Program-made: the position numbers and the translations under genes
From: an uncultured Bacteroidales bacterium
Lineage (GTDB): Bacteria; Bacteroidota; Bacteroidia; Bacteroidales; Bacteroidaceae
Reading direction: 5' to 3'
Assembly (NCBI GenBank): GCA_937914945.1
Contig: CALGJF010000063.1
Coordinates: 1-20,800 of the forward strand
Length of the DNA stretch: 20,800 bases
Notes under the pieces: model-generated
The model's input: the letters and a program-made list of their open reading frames with translations, nothing else
What the model was told of the DNA's origin: nothing
The model's database searches: none
Shown here: one piece after another, positions 1 through 7,770 of the stretch
Position numbering within the stretch: the stretch's first letter is position 1
Layout: every line of letters starts with the position of its first letter

Positions 1-55
1 TCGTTTCTTCCATAGCTTTACTTGTTTTTGTGTAACGCTATTTTAGGACGGGACA
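1..55 (-). mobile_element. End of an insertion sequence, left copy (partial)
   Basis: These 55 bases are the exact reverse complement of the last 55 bases of the window. Read on the minus strand they begin TGTCCCGTCCTAAAATAGCG and reach an ATG (complement of 11-13) followed by codons for Glu-Glu-Thr, which then leaves the window. That fits the terminal inverted repeat, leader and first transposase codons of an IS element pointing outward. Identity stops abruptly at base 56, so base 55 is probably the true IS boundary. The element family cannot be named from this much sequence; a terminus starting with TG is compatible with IS3- or IS481-like elements but is not diagnostic. Confidence 0.7.
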
Positions 56-71
56 AGGTTTATAGAATAGA

Positions 72-106
72 GAGAGGATAGTCATTTGGCTATCCTCTCC
101 TTTTTT
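72..106 (+). terminator. Intrinsic terminator
   Basis: A perfect 10-bp stem (GAGAGGATAG, 72-81, pairing with 90-99) with an 8-nt loop is followed by C and six T. It would end transcripts coming from the left, from the IS or from a gene beyond it. It starts only 16 bp from the IS boundary, so the IS may have inserted between a gene and its own terminator. Confidence 0.85.
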
Positions 107-589
107 ATTTGCGAGTGTAGGAGTCTTGCTCTCCCGTGGCAATGGTTATAGGGGGCGCCGGCAAAAGTCAGGGCGTTGCTATAAATTCTCAATAACATGC
201 CTCGTCGCTTTGCTCCATGGAAACGACAAAACTTGTTTTGTCATTCATCCCAATGTGAAGCGAGGAATCCCGATTCTCTATTTTTTTTAGATCTCTTCAC
301 TTAGTGTTCTACATGGCGGGTGTGTGGTAAAGAACTTATTGATAGTCGTTAGTGCCCGTTGTTCGCCATCGCATTGTCTGCCACATTTTATTGCGAGTAA
401 AAAACTTCATGTATTGGATGGTATGAGTGTTGTCTATGGTAGATTGCTTGTTAAATAACGGATAAATGTTTTTACAGCTATTTGATGATTTGCCAATACA
501 AAGCTGCGTGGTTTTATTTGTAGTGTATCTTTTTTGTTGGTTAATAATAGTGGCGTATTTTGGTTTGCTGCTTTATCTTTGGATACAAT
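107..589. other. Intergenic stretch without a recognisable gene
   Basis: No convincing coding frame is visible on either strand in these 483 bases. The stretch contains a degenerate palindromic repeat (about 200-275) and, at 574-581, a TATCTTTG box that matches the Bacteroidota -7 consensus on the plus strand but has no gene after it. The rest is AT-rich with short T tracts. It may hold decayed sequence, but I could not recognise any remnant. Confidence 0.6.
200..275. repeat. Degenerate imperfect palindromic (REP-like) repeat
   Basis: Two arms face each other, one containing CTCGTCGCTTTGCTCC and the other GTGAAGCGAGGAATCC. They flank a perfect small hairpin, GACAAAAC-TT-GTTTTGTC, at 225-242. 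The GTCATTC...GAAGCGAGGAATC wording resembles dispersed palindromic repeats with GTCAT/ATGAC ends, such as the one at 6817-6895. Relationship to a defined repeat family is inferred from its appearance. Confidence 0.45.
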
Positions 590-623
590 AAATACGGCTG
601 TGAATGAATTCACAGCCGTATTT
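590..623 (-). terminator. Hairpin terminator of the GH95 gene
   Basis: A perfect 15-bp stem (590-604 with 609-623) and a 4-nt loop lie 34 bp past the stop codon of the fucosidase gene. On the minus strand the stem is followed by a modest U-rich tail (ATTGTATCC), so termination is plausible. The hairpin may also protect the 3' end of the mRNA. Confidence 0.75.
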
Positions 624-657
624 ATAAGGAAAATCTACAAAATATGTAGTGCTGTTC

Positions 658-3600
658 TTACTTTATGTTTTCGGGTGTTACAACAACTGCTTTACCATTG
701 ATAATGTAATATCCGGGAGCGGTTATCTCATTTATCTTGCGGCCTTGCAAGTCGTATATGGCAGTTACGGTGTTGCCTTCTGCATCAACGTCATCAATGC
801 CGGTTGTGCCGTCCCAGTCGAATTTGAAACTATATCCGGCTATCTGTGTGGCACCTTCTACAATCATATAAGCTTTATGGCTGTCGTTGTAGAATGTTGT
901 AGCATCATCGCCCTTTACAGGGGTGTGCATGCCAACTACATTGTCAACCTCGGAGAGTATATAGTATGCCTTGTTACTCTCTTTGGTAATTAGGACTCTT
1001 TCGGCGGTGCCATGCAACATGTTGTCTGCAATCTCACCTGTTGAGCCTTCGTAGTTGATGATGGCGCGGTATGTATCCTCGTTGCCTTTAAGTATTATTC
1101 CGGTCTCTGCGGGGATTATGTTATCTTCAATCTTTGTCATCTTGGCATAGCCGCCTTCTACCTTATTTATATAGTATGCTTCTACACCTTCGGTGATTGT
1201 TGTCTCCACAGGTGCAAAGAATGTTGCGTAGCCTGCAGACTTTATTGTGATAGGCAACTCGGTTACCTCTTCAAGGATAAAGTCGTGCCTATTGCCGCAG
1301 ATGCTGCTGCAACGGTCTGCTCTGTTACCACTGTCATGGAGCTGCTTTGAACTGCCTGAATTTGATGTGAGTGTCCAGCTGTCGCTGTTGTATGCCGAAC
1401 GGCTGAATGTCCACACATTCTTCTCTGCAGTGTCTGCTGTGCCTATGTGGCGTGTACCATAAATGTATGTACCTGTTGCATAGTTGAGCAGGCGGTTGTT
1501 CTCGTCAAGGTAGAAGATGGTACCTGCGAGGTTGCACTCGGCATCCGAATTCATACCCATCTGGTCGCTGTTGTTATAGCAATTTACAGCGTCAATGTAA
1601 TTGTTGCTTTGCTTACCCTTTATGCGGTAGTATTTACCTGTCTCGGGGCCGGTGATGGTTATTGCTGCCAATAGATTATCGTATGCCTCTTGCAGGTCGG
1701 CAAGCATTGCTTGATACTCGGCAATGGTTTGTGTTGCTGTCAATGCAGCTGTTGCTGTCTCAACCTCTGTCTGTGCAGTTGCTACCGATTCTTCTACAAT
1801 CTTGCCGGGGTATTTAATGGCTGGCTCTTCGCTGCGTGTTAATAGGTCAAATTCTGCCATGTGCCAATAGATGTGTCCACCGGCAGGCCTGTTGCTGGTT
1901 GTTGCTGTTACATAGAAACGCAAGTAGCTGTATTCCTTTCCGTTGCCCAGAATTTCTGATGTCCACTCTGCACCATTCTGTATTGTTCCGTTATCAGCGT
2001 TACGTGGTTGAACGGTTGCGATATCCTCAAAGTCGTTGCCATTGGTGCTGCCCTGAATCTTTATGGTTGTGGGGTAGTCGCCGAGGCCTGCACCTGTGCG
2101 TGCCTTGTATTTGAACTTGAATTCCGATACAGCATTGCCATCGCCAAGGTTCACTTGGATAAAGTGGTCGTCGGTGATTGTGGTAACAGAGTTGTTCCAG
2201 TTTGTGTGGAGGTATGTACCGCTCTGTCCGTCGATAAGAGCAGCTACACCACCGCCATCTGTTGATGAATTATAAGCATTGTGGTCGGCATTTGACCATA
2301 TGTAGCAATCATCGCCCTCGGTTGTTGTGAGTGCAGCCTCTTGTGTGAAGTAGTCGTAGCACTCGTTTATAAGTTCCTTGGTCTTTGCAATCAAAGCTTC
2401 AAGTGCGCTCTTGTCTGTCTGTGTGGCATTGGCAAATGTTATTACAATTTCGTCGCCGGCTTCAGACTCTATCTGGTAGCACTCAAGGCCGTTAACAGTC
2501 TTTGCCTCACCAAGTGCAACGGCTACACCGTTTACAAGAACATCGGCATCGGCCAGATTAGCACATTTCACATAGCAGGGCTGGCCCTGATTGTTGGTGA
2601 TTGTAACCTTGTTGGCTTGGTTGTTTTCCCAATCTATGCTCACGGTGAAGTCGCCCACAGCCTTTAAGCCGTTGATGCTTCCCTTGCTCCACTCTGTGGG
2701 CAGTGCGGGGAGAATGTCAATAACATCGGTGTGGCTCTGCAACAACATTTCGTTTATACCCGAGCATGCACCGAAGTTTCCATCAATCTGGAAGGGTGCG
2801 TGCGAGTCGTAAAGGTTGTAGTATATACCGCCGGCACCAGCGTTAGTGCCGTATGATGTTGAGTGTTTCAATGCTTTGCGCAGGATTGCATGTGAGCGGT
2901 CGCCCATCAATGCGCGTGCCCACAAGTTAATCTTCCAACCCATTGACCAACCGGTAGATTCGTCGCCACGCAGTTTCATTGAGTTGATGGCAGCCTCGAA
3001 CAGCTCTTCATCGGCGGGTGTGAGTTGGCCGAAGGGGTAGAGGGCCATGAGGTGTGACATATGGCGGTGTCCTTGATCGCCCGATGCGTAGAAGCGGCTG
3101 TATTTCCACTCGCGGATGAGATTATCGCCCTCTTTTATGCCGTTGCGTTCTGCGGGCCAGCTACCATTAGCCTCGTACTGCTCAATGGCAAGTCCTCTAT
3201 CCATCTTTGCCAAGCGGTCTTTCAACAGGTCATAATCCTCTTGGTTTATGATGCCTGCCTCTACACCACCCAAGATGTCTGCGGCTTTAATAGTGTTGTC
3301 GATAGACTCCCATGCAATTTGCTGTGCGTGTGCAACGGCATTTTCGCTGCCGGGGCCATGCTCGGGAGAATATTCGTTGGGGCACTCGTATGTGCCGTCA
3401 GCGGCAAGAACCATGCGGTCTGCCCAGAAGAGCGATGAACCCTTCATTGCAGGGAATGCCTTTGCAAGATACTCCTTGTCAAGTGTGTAGCGGTAGTGCT
3501 GCCACAGGTGTGTTACATACCATGCGTTGGCAATAACATAGTTGGGAGCAAAGCCGCTGATGCCACCGAAGATGTTGTTCTCGGTCAAGCAGGTCCAGCT

Positions 3601-6600
3601 GTCTTGGCGAACAGCAGTGGTTGTGCCGAGTGTGCCGTTGAGCGATGTAACGGCGTTGCTTGCGAGGGTTCTCCATTCGGGTTGTGCAGCCTCATTAATA
3701 ATATAATTAAGGAAGGGCTCGTACATCTCGTTGAGGTTGCCTGCCGACACGGGCCAATAGTTCATCTGCACGTTGATGTTGGCGTGGATATCGCTGTGCC
3801 AGGGTGGTGTGCAGGTGTTGTTCCATATACCTTGCAGGTTGTTGGGCAGGTCGACACCGCGTGAAGATGCTATTGAGAGGTAGCGGCCATAGTTGTAGTA
3901 TAGCTGCTCGAGCATAAGGTTGCGTGCGCCGCTTGCTGCGTTATACTCTGTTATAAGTTCGTTGGTGGGGAGGTCGTTCTCCACACCGTCGAGCTCGAGT
4001 GTTACGCGCTTGAAGAACTCCTGATGGTCGGCAACGTGGGCTGCATAAACTGCGTCCCAGCCTTTCTCGGCCACAGCATCGGCTTGTGCCATGTTGTCAG
4101 CGGGGAGGTTCTCGGCATTGCCGTTTACGTGCGATACGAGGTTGCCCACAAAGTCGGTGCTGCCCACAATAACAAGCAGTACCTCGTCGGCCTCCTCAAC
4201 AGTGATGCCATCGGCGCCTGTTGATGTGAAACCACCCTTGGCAACTACTTTGAGTGTGGCGTTGTAGCTCACTGTTTCCAATTTGCCGGTGAATTGTGCG
4301 TAACCGTTAGTGTAGGTTGTTTCGGCTGCAACGGTGGGCTTGCCGCTTTCCATTGTGATGCGGAAATTGAGCTTGCCGGCCTCGGATGCTGTGATTTTTG
4401 TAACAACTGCATTGTCGGGGTTGCTTGCAATATACTGCTTGGTGTATTTAACACCGTTGATATCCTCGTATGTAACGGTTCCTGTGGCTGTTGCGAGGTT
4501 CAGGTCGCGATAGTAATTCTTAACGGGCTTTGTGCCGTTGTATGTGAAGTTACCGCTAATATCCTCTATATATACAGAGCCAAAGGGAAGGTAGTAACCG
4601 TATGACTTGGGGCCACCGCTCCACAGGGTTTTGTCGTTGAATAGAATCTGGTCTTTTTCTACACCGCCGAAGAGCGATGCACCAAACTGTCCGTTACCAA
4701 TGGGGAGCGAGTACTCCATCCATGTGTTTGCAACGCCTGTTGCGGTTGCCGGCTGTGTGTACCAAAGTGTGAGTTTCTCCTCGGGTGCTGTTGCGTCTGA
4801 TTCGGCAACCTTGAACTCGGGATAAACAATGCTCTCCTCGCTGATGAACTGCAAGGGGTTACCGGCTGCGTTGGCGTTCCAAAGGCCAAGTTCTTTGCCA
4901 CTGCCTGCGCCGCCCCACATGTTAAATGCGGTGGTGGTGGAGCTTGCGTGCTGTATCTCAAAATACAAGGGGTAGCTGCTGTTCTCGGTGGGTACCACCT
5001 TAAAGCCTTGAGCATCTTGGCTTGTGCTTGCCTTGATGCGCTCGCTCGCATATACAAGATAGTTGCCTGCTTTATTTACAATCTGGCAGTTGTCTTTTGT
5101 ACCAACGAGTTTCCATTTCTGCTGGTCAAGGTCGTCGGTTGCAGCAGTCTGCACATTGTTTCCTGTGCCTTTGTCTTCAATAACCCAGCCACCGTTACCA
5201 AACTTTATGAAGTACCAATAGCTGTTATTGGCATCGCTGAAGTTGGGGTATGTGGGCTCGGCACTTATGAATGTCAAGGGGTTATTTGCATCGCCTGATG
5301 ACCAAACTCCCAGCGCTTTGCCTGTGCCTGCACCTCCGTTGGGGTTCATGGAGTTGTGGCCGCTTGTATTATACAGCTGTATCTCAAAATTATCATCACC
5401 CAAAGAGTTCAGTTGCAGTGTTGTCTTGCTGTCGGCGGTTTCTGTGGTTTGGAAACGGCTTGCTTCACTGTTGTAGATAAGGTAACGCCCGGCTTTGTTC
5501 TTCATGTAGAAACTTGTCTCGTCGCCCACTAATTGCCACAATTGTTCGTTGGCATAAGCCTTTGCTGCTGTCTGTGCATTGCTGTTGGCACCCATATCTT
5601 TGAGTGCAGCATTACTTGTGTTAAAAAACACCCACCAATATTCGGGTGCCTCTTCGGTTGAGAAGTAGGGGAGTTCGATAACCTCGGGCTCCTCGCTTTC
5701 GGCAACGAATGCCACGGGGTTACCGCTGTCGCCCACGGTCCAGTTGCTTATCTTCTTGCCCGCGCCTGCACCTTGATACATATTCATGCAGTCGCTTGCG
5801 CCTACACGCTGTATTTCGTATGCTCCCGAGTAGCTGTTGTTAGAGGTCTTGAAAACTTTCAATTCAATTTTGTTTGCCTCGCTTGTAGAGTAGTAGAACG
5901 ATGTGCTTGTGCTGAATCCCAACCAATAACCGTTCTTGCTCTTCATATAGAAACTTTCGGGTGTGCCAACGAACTGCCATTTCTGTGCATCGGCGCTGCC
6001 ATCGCTTGTTGCTGTGAGGGCATTCTGTTCCGAACCTTGGTCGGTCAAAGCCCATTTGCCGTTCTGGAAAATAACCTGATACCACACGGGAGCCTCTTCG
6101 GTTGAGAAGATTGCAGGGTCGTAAATCACGGGTGTTACATCGATAAAGGTTATTTGGTTGGCATCGCCGCTGATGGCGGCATCGGTAACGCCGTTCTCTG
6201 CCTGGCTCATTGATTTATCCGAGCCTTTACGCACGATTTCCCAGCAACCGCTATTTCCCTCGGCAAGTGTAAGGGCTGCCTTCTTGCTCTTGTCGCTTGT
6301 TGTGGTGTAGCGATTGTTTGTAGCATCGTATGCAAGGTAATTGCCCAGCTTGCTCACAAGGTAAAAAGCCTCTTTTGTTCCTACGATGTTCCACTTGTAA
6401 GCATCGTCGTCTTCGCTTGTTGCGGCGGTGATGTTGTTGCCTGCACCACAATCGCACAGGGCATCGCCTGTGGCTTTGAAGCCGATATTGTGCCATACGG
6501 GGCTTGCTTGGCTTGCGAATGTAGGGAGGTTTGCCGCCTCTGTATTGTAAACGACGGCATCGGCATTCTGTGCCGATGTTCCACTTTCGTAAAGGGAAAC

Positions 6601-6735
6601 GTTTGCTTGCTTCCCACTCTCAAAAGCGTTGGCCAATGTTGCGCCTATCGCGGGAAACGATGAGGCTCCGGCCCACACAATTGTAATGTTTGCTATCAAG
6701 GCAAACAAATACAAATAGAGTTTTTTGGTTTTCAT
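658..6735 (-). CDS. Giant secreted GH95-family alpha-L-fucosidase with lectin-like repeats and sorting tail
   Basis: Predicted exported exo-alpha-L-fucosidase, likely releasing terminal (1,2-linked) fucose from host or plant glycans. Domain order by residue: signal peptide 1-23; four lectin-like repeats (about 65-200, 208-347, 357-492, 498-632), each with a Q-x-W/K-W-x-x-V-G core; GH95 module about 655-1435, opening with the family's LWYxxPA...LPIGNG..FGGV pattern; F5/8 type C (discoidin-like) domain about 1470-1635; short helical linker; a fifth, diverged lectin-like segment about 1696-1822; a beta-rich region; and a tail (YDLQGRK, PGYYIINGK) like type IX secretion sorting domains. Residues matching the known catalytic set of Bifidobacterium AfcA are present: N986 and N988 (HANINVQMNYW), E1125 (SPEHGP) and D1318 (QIDGNFG). 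GH95 enzymes are usually about 750-850 residues, so this one is exceptionally long. It stands alone, with no susCD or other glycan genes beside it. Some GH95 members act on alpha-L-galactose, so the exact sugar is not certain. Confidence 0.93.
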   Translation of the reverse strand: MKTKKLYLYLFALIANITIVWAGASSFPAIGATLANAFESGKQANVSLYESGTSAQNADAVVYNTEAANLPTFASQASPVWHNIGFKATGDALCDCGAGNNITAATSEDDDAYKWNIVGTKEAFYLVSKLGNYLAYDATNNRYTTTSDKSKKAALTLAEGNSGCWEIVRKGSDKSMSQAENGVTDAAISGDANQITFIDVTPVIYDPAIFSTEEAPVWYQVIFQNGKWALTDQGSEQNALTATSDGSADAQKWQFVGTPESFYMKSKNGYWLGFSTSTSFYYSTSEANKIELKVFKTSNNSYSGAYEIQRVGASDCMNMYQGAGAGKKISNWTVGDSGNPVAFVAESEEPEVIELPYFSTEEAPEYWWVFFNTSNAALKDMGANSNAQTAAKAYANEQLWQLVGDETSFYMKNKAGRYLIYNSEASRFQTTETADSKTTLQLNSLGDDNFEIQLYNTSGHNSMNPNGGAGTGKALGVWSSGDANNPLTFISAEPTYPNFSDANNSYWYFIKFGNGGWVIEDKGTGNNVQTAATDDLDQQKWKLVGTKDNCQIVNKAGNYLVYASERIKASTSQDAQGFKVVPTENSSYPLYFEIQHASSTTTAFNMWGGAGSGKELGLWNANAAGNPLQFISEESIVYPEFKVAESDATAPEEKLTLWYTQPATATGVANTWMEYSLPIGNGQFGASLFGGVEKDQILFNDKTLWSGGPKSYGYYLPFGSVYIEDISGNFTYNGTKPVKNYYRDLNLATATGTVTYEDINGVKYTKQYIASNPDNAVVTKITASEAGKLNFRITMESGKPTVAAETTYTNGYAQFTGKLETVSYNATLKVVAKGGFTSTGADGITVEEADEVLLVIVGSTDFVGNLVSHVNGNAENLPADNMAQADAVAEKGWDAVYAAHVADHQEFFKRVTLELDGVENDLPTNELITEYNAASGARNLMLEQLYYNYGRYLSIASSRGVDLPNNLQGIWNNTCTPPWHSDIHANINVQMNYWPVSAGNLNEMYEPFLNYIINEAAQPEWRTLASNAVTSLNGTLGTTTAVRQDSWTCLTENNIFGGISGFAPNYVIANAWYVTHLWQHYRYTLDKEYLAKAFPAMKGSSLFWADRMVLAADGTYECPNEYSPEHGPGSENAVAHAQQIAWESIDNTIKAADILGGVEAGIINQEDYDLLKDRLAKMDRGLAIEQYEANGSWPAERNGIKEGDNLIREWKYSRFYASGDQGHRHMSHLMALYPFGQLTPADEELFEAAINSMKLRGDESTGWSMGWKINLWARALMGDRSHAILRKALKHSTSYGTNAGAGGIYYNLYDSHAPFQIDGNFGACSGINEMLLQSHTDVIDILPALPTEWSKGSINGLKAVGDFTVSIDWENNQANKVTITNNQGQPCYVKCANLADADVLVNGVAVALGEAKTVNGLECYQIESEAGDEIVITFANATQTDKSALEALIAKTKELINECYDYFTQEAALTTTEGDDCYIWSNADHNAYNSSTDGGGVAALIDGQSGTYLHTNWNNSVTTITDDHFIQVNLGDGNAVSEFKFKYKARTGAGLGDYPTTIKIQGSTNGNDFEDIATVQPRNADNGTIQNGAEWTSEILGNGKEYSYLRFYVTATTSNRPAGGHIYWHMAEFDLLTRSEEPAIKYPGKIVEESVATAQTEVETATAALTATQTIAEYQAMLADLQEAYDNLLAAITITGPETGKYYRIKGKQSNNYIDAVNCYNNSDQMGMNSDAECNLAGTIFYLDENNRLLNYATGTYIYGTRHIGTADTAEKNVWTFSRSAYNSDSWTLTSNSGSSKQLHDSGNRADRCSSICGNRHDFILEEVTELPITIKSAGYATFFAPVETTITEGVEAYYINKVEGGYAKMTKIEDNIIPAETGIILKGNEDTYRAIINYEGSTGEIADNMLHGTAERVLITKESNKAYYILSEVDNVVGMHTPVKGDDATTFYNDSHKAYMIVEGATQIAGYSFKFDWDGTTGIDDVDAEGNTVTAIYDLQGRKINEITAPGYYIINGKAVVVTPENIK
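4840..6543 (-). repeat. Four tandem lectin-like repeats within the GH95 gene
   Basis: The gene segment for residues 65-632 encodes four units of about 135-140 residues. Each has the order: APxWY..F.NG..AL.D.G..N, then QKW..VGT.ESFY..SK.G.YL, then EIQ...S.N..GGAG.GK..G.W..GD..NP..F. The repeated Q-x-W signature suggests a ricin-B-like beta-trefoil fold, which is an inference. An 18-bp block, GCCTCTTCGGTTGAGAAG, is identical at 5648-5665 and 6092-6109 and encodes the FSTEEA linker before repeats 3 and 2. Confidence 0.8.
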
Positions 6736-6816
6736 AATTGTGATAAATTAAAAGTTTATGTAAAATTATAGTTTTTTGTTATGGTGGTTATATACAATAT
6801 TACACTAAATGTAAGA

Positions 6817-6895
6817 TTGTCATCTCGAACGTATGTGAGAGATCTAAATAGTTATTTATTGAGATTTTTCCTCCCTTTGGTCGTCAAAATGACAA
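6817..6895. repeat. Palindromic REP-like intergenic repeat
   Basis: The 79-bp element begins TTGTCAT and ends ATGACAA. Its arms, CATCTCGAACGTATGTGAGA on the left and, on the opposite strand, GTCATTTTGACGACCAAAGG on the right, surround an AT-rich middle. The GTCATYTCGA...GAGAGATCT / GGGAGGAAAAATCTC layout looks like dispersed palindromic repeats common between genes in gut bacterial genomes. It lies between the divergently oriented GH95 gene and rpe. Confidence 0.6.
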
Positions 6896-7052
6896 CCTTG
6901 TGTAAACTGCTATATAAATACCTTTGTTATTTACATGTTTTTGCAAAGTAAATTAAAAAATTAATATTTGTTGCATTTTCTCCTTTTTATTTTATAATGT
7001 ATATATGGGGAAATGATTTTTTTCAGCGAAAAAGAATTTTGTTTGGGCATAC

Positions 7053-7083
7053 TTGCATTTGCTCTTGCTTTGTGCTATCTTCG
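7053..7083 (+). promoter_or_regulatory. Candidate promoter of rpe
   Basis: TATCTTCG at 7076-7083 differs from the Bacteroidota -7 consensus TAnnTTTG by one base. A TTG at 7053-7055 stands 20 bp upstream as the -33 element. The ATG of rpe follows 30 bp later. Confidence 0.6.
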
Positions 7084-7113
7084 CGGTATTAACATCAGCA
7101 AAAGAAAATATTT

Positions 7114-7764
7114 ATGAGTCAGATTATATCCCCATCGCTCCTGTCGGCCGATTTCGGCTGTCTGCATAAGGATTTGGAGATGATTAACCGTAGCGAGGCC
7201 GATTGGTTGCACATAGACATCATGGATGGCGTGTTTGTTCCCAATATATCATTTGGCCCTCCCGTGCTCAAGTATGTGGCCGAGTTGTGTGATAAACCGC
7301 TCGATGTGCATTTGATGGTGGTGAACCCCATGAATTATCTCGATGCGGTTAAGGCGCTTGGTGCCCGTATAATGAACATACACTACGAGGCATGCGTACA
7401 TCTGCATCGTGCAATCATGCAGATAAAGGATGCAGGCATGATGGCCGGTGTTACATTGAATCCATCCACCCCTGTGTGTATGTTGAAGGATGTTATAGCC
7501 GACCTCGATTTGGTGCTCCTGATGAGCGTGAACCCCGGTTTCGGCGGGCAAAAATTTATCCCTCACACAGAGGAAAAGGTGCGTGAACTGCGTGAACTGA
7601 TAGACAAGACAGGTTCAAAGGCGGTTATTGAGGTCGATGGCGGTGTGAATGCCGAGACCGGTGCTCTGCTTGCAGCCGCGGGCTCCGATGTGCTTGTGGC
7701 CGGTAACGCTGTATTTAAGGCCGAAAATCCCGAGGCTGTCATTTCTGCTTTGCGTGCTCTGTAA
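7114..7764 (+). CDS. rpe: Ribulose-phosphate 3-epimerase
   Basis: Cytosolic enzyme interconverting D-ribulose 5-phosphate and D-xylulose 5-phosphate in the pentose phosphate pathway. At 216 residues it has the usual family length and a complete TIM-barrel pattern. It starts with the conserved ISPSLLSADF; metal-binding residues are seen as H33 and D35 (LHIDIMDG), H66 (DVHLM) and D175 (VDGGV), and the phosphate-binding loop MSVNPGFGGQ is at 137-146. The ATG at 7114 is preceded by an AT-rich leader without a Shine-Dalgarno sequence, normal for this phylum. The gene is first in a plus-strand block; comEC begins 6 bp after its stop, so the two are almost certainly cotranscribed. Confidence 0.97.
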   Translation: MSQIISPSLLSADFGCLHKDLEMINRSEADWLHIDIMDGVFVPNISFGPPVLKYVAELCDKPLDVHLMVVNPMNYLDAVKALGARIMNIHYEACVHLHRAIMQIKDAGMMAGVTLNPSTPVCMLKDVIADLDLVLLMSVNPGFGGQKFIPHTEEKVRELRELIDKTGSKAVIEVDGGVNAETGALLAAAGSDVLVAGNAVFKAENPEAVISALRAL

Positions 7765-7770
7765 TAGATT

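Noticed and set aside
649..5298. Many open plus-strand frames opposite the GH95 gene
   Set aside because: All are short, Cys/Val-rich antisense shadows of a gene whose domains are recognisable along its full length.
4840..6543. CRISPR-like or non-coding tandem repeat
   Set aside because: The repeats are about 400 bp, diverged at DNA level, and conserved as protein units within one open frame.
658..6735. The 2025-codon frame as an assembly fusion of two genes
   Set aside because: Signal peptide at one end, sorting tail at the other, and a coherent binding-catalysis-binding domain order without internal duplicated starts argue for one real gene.
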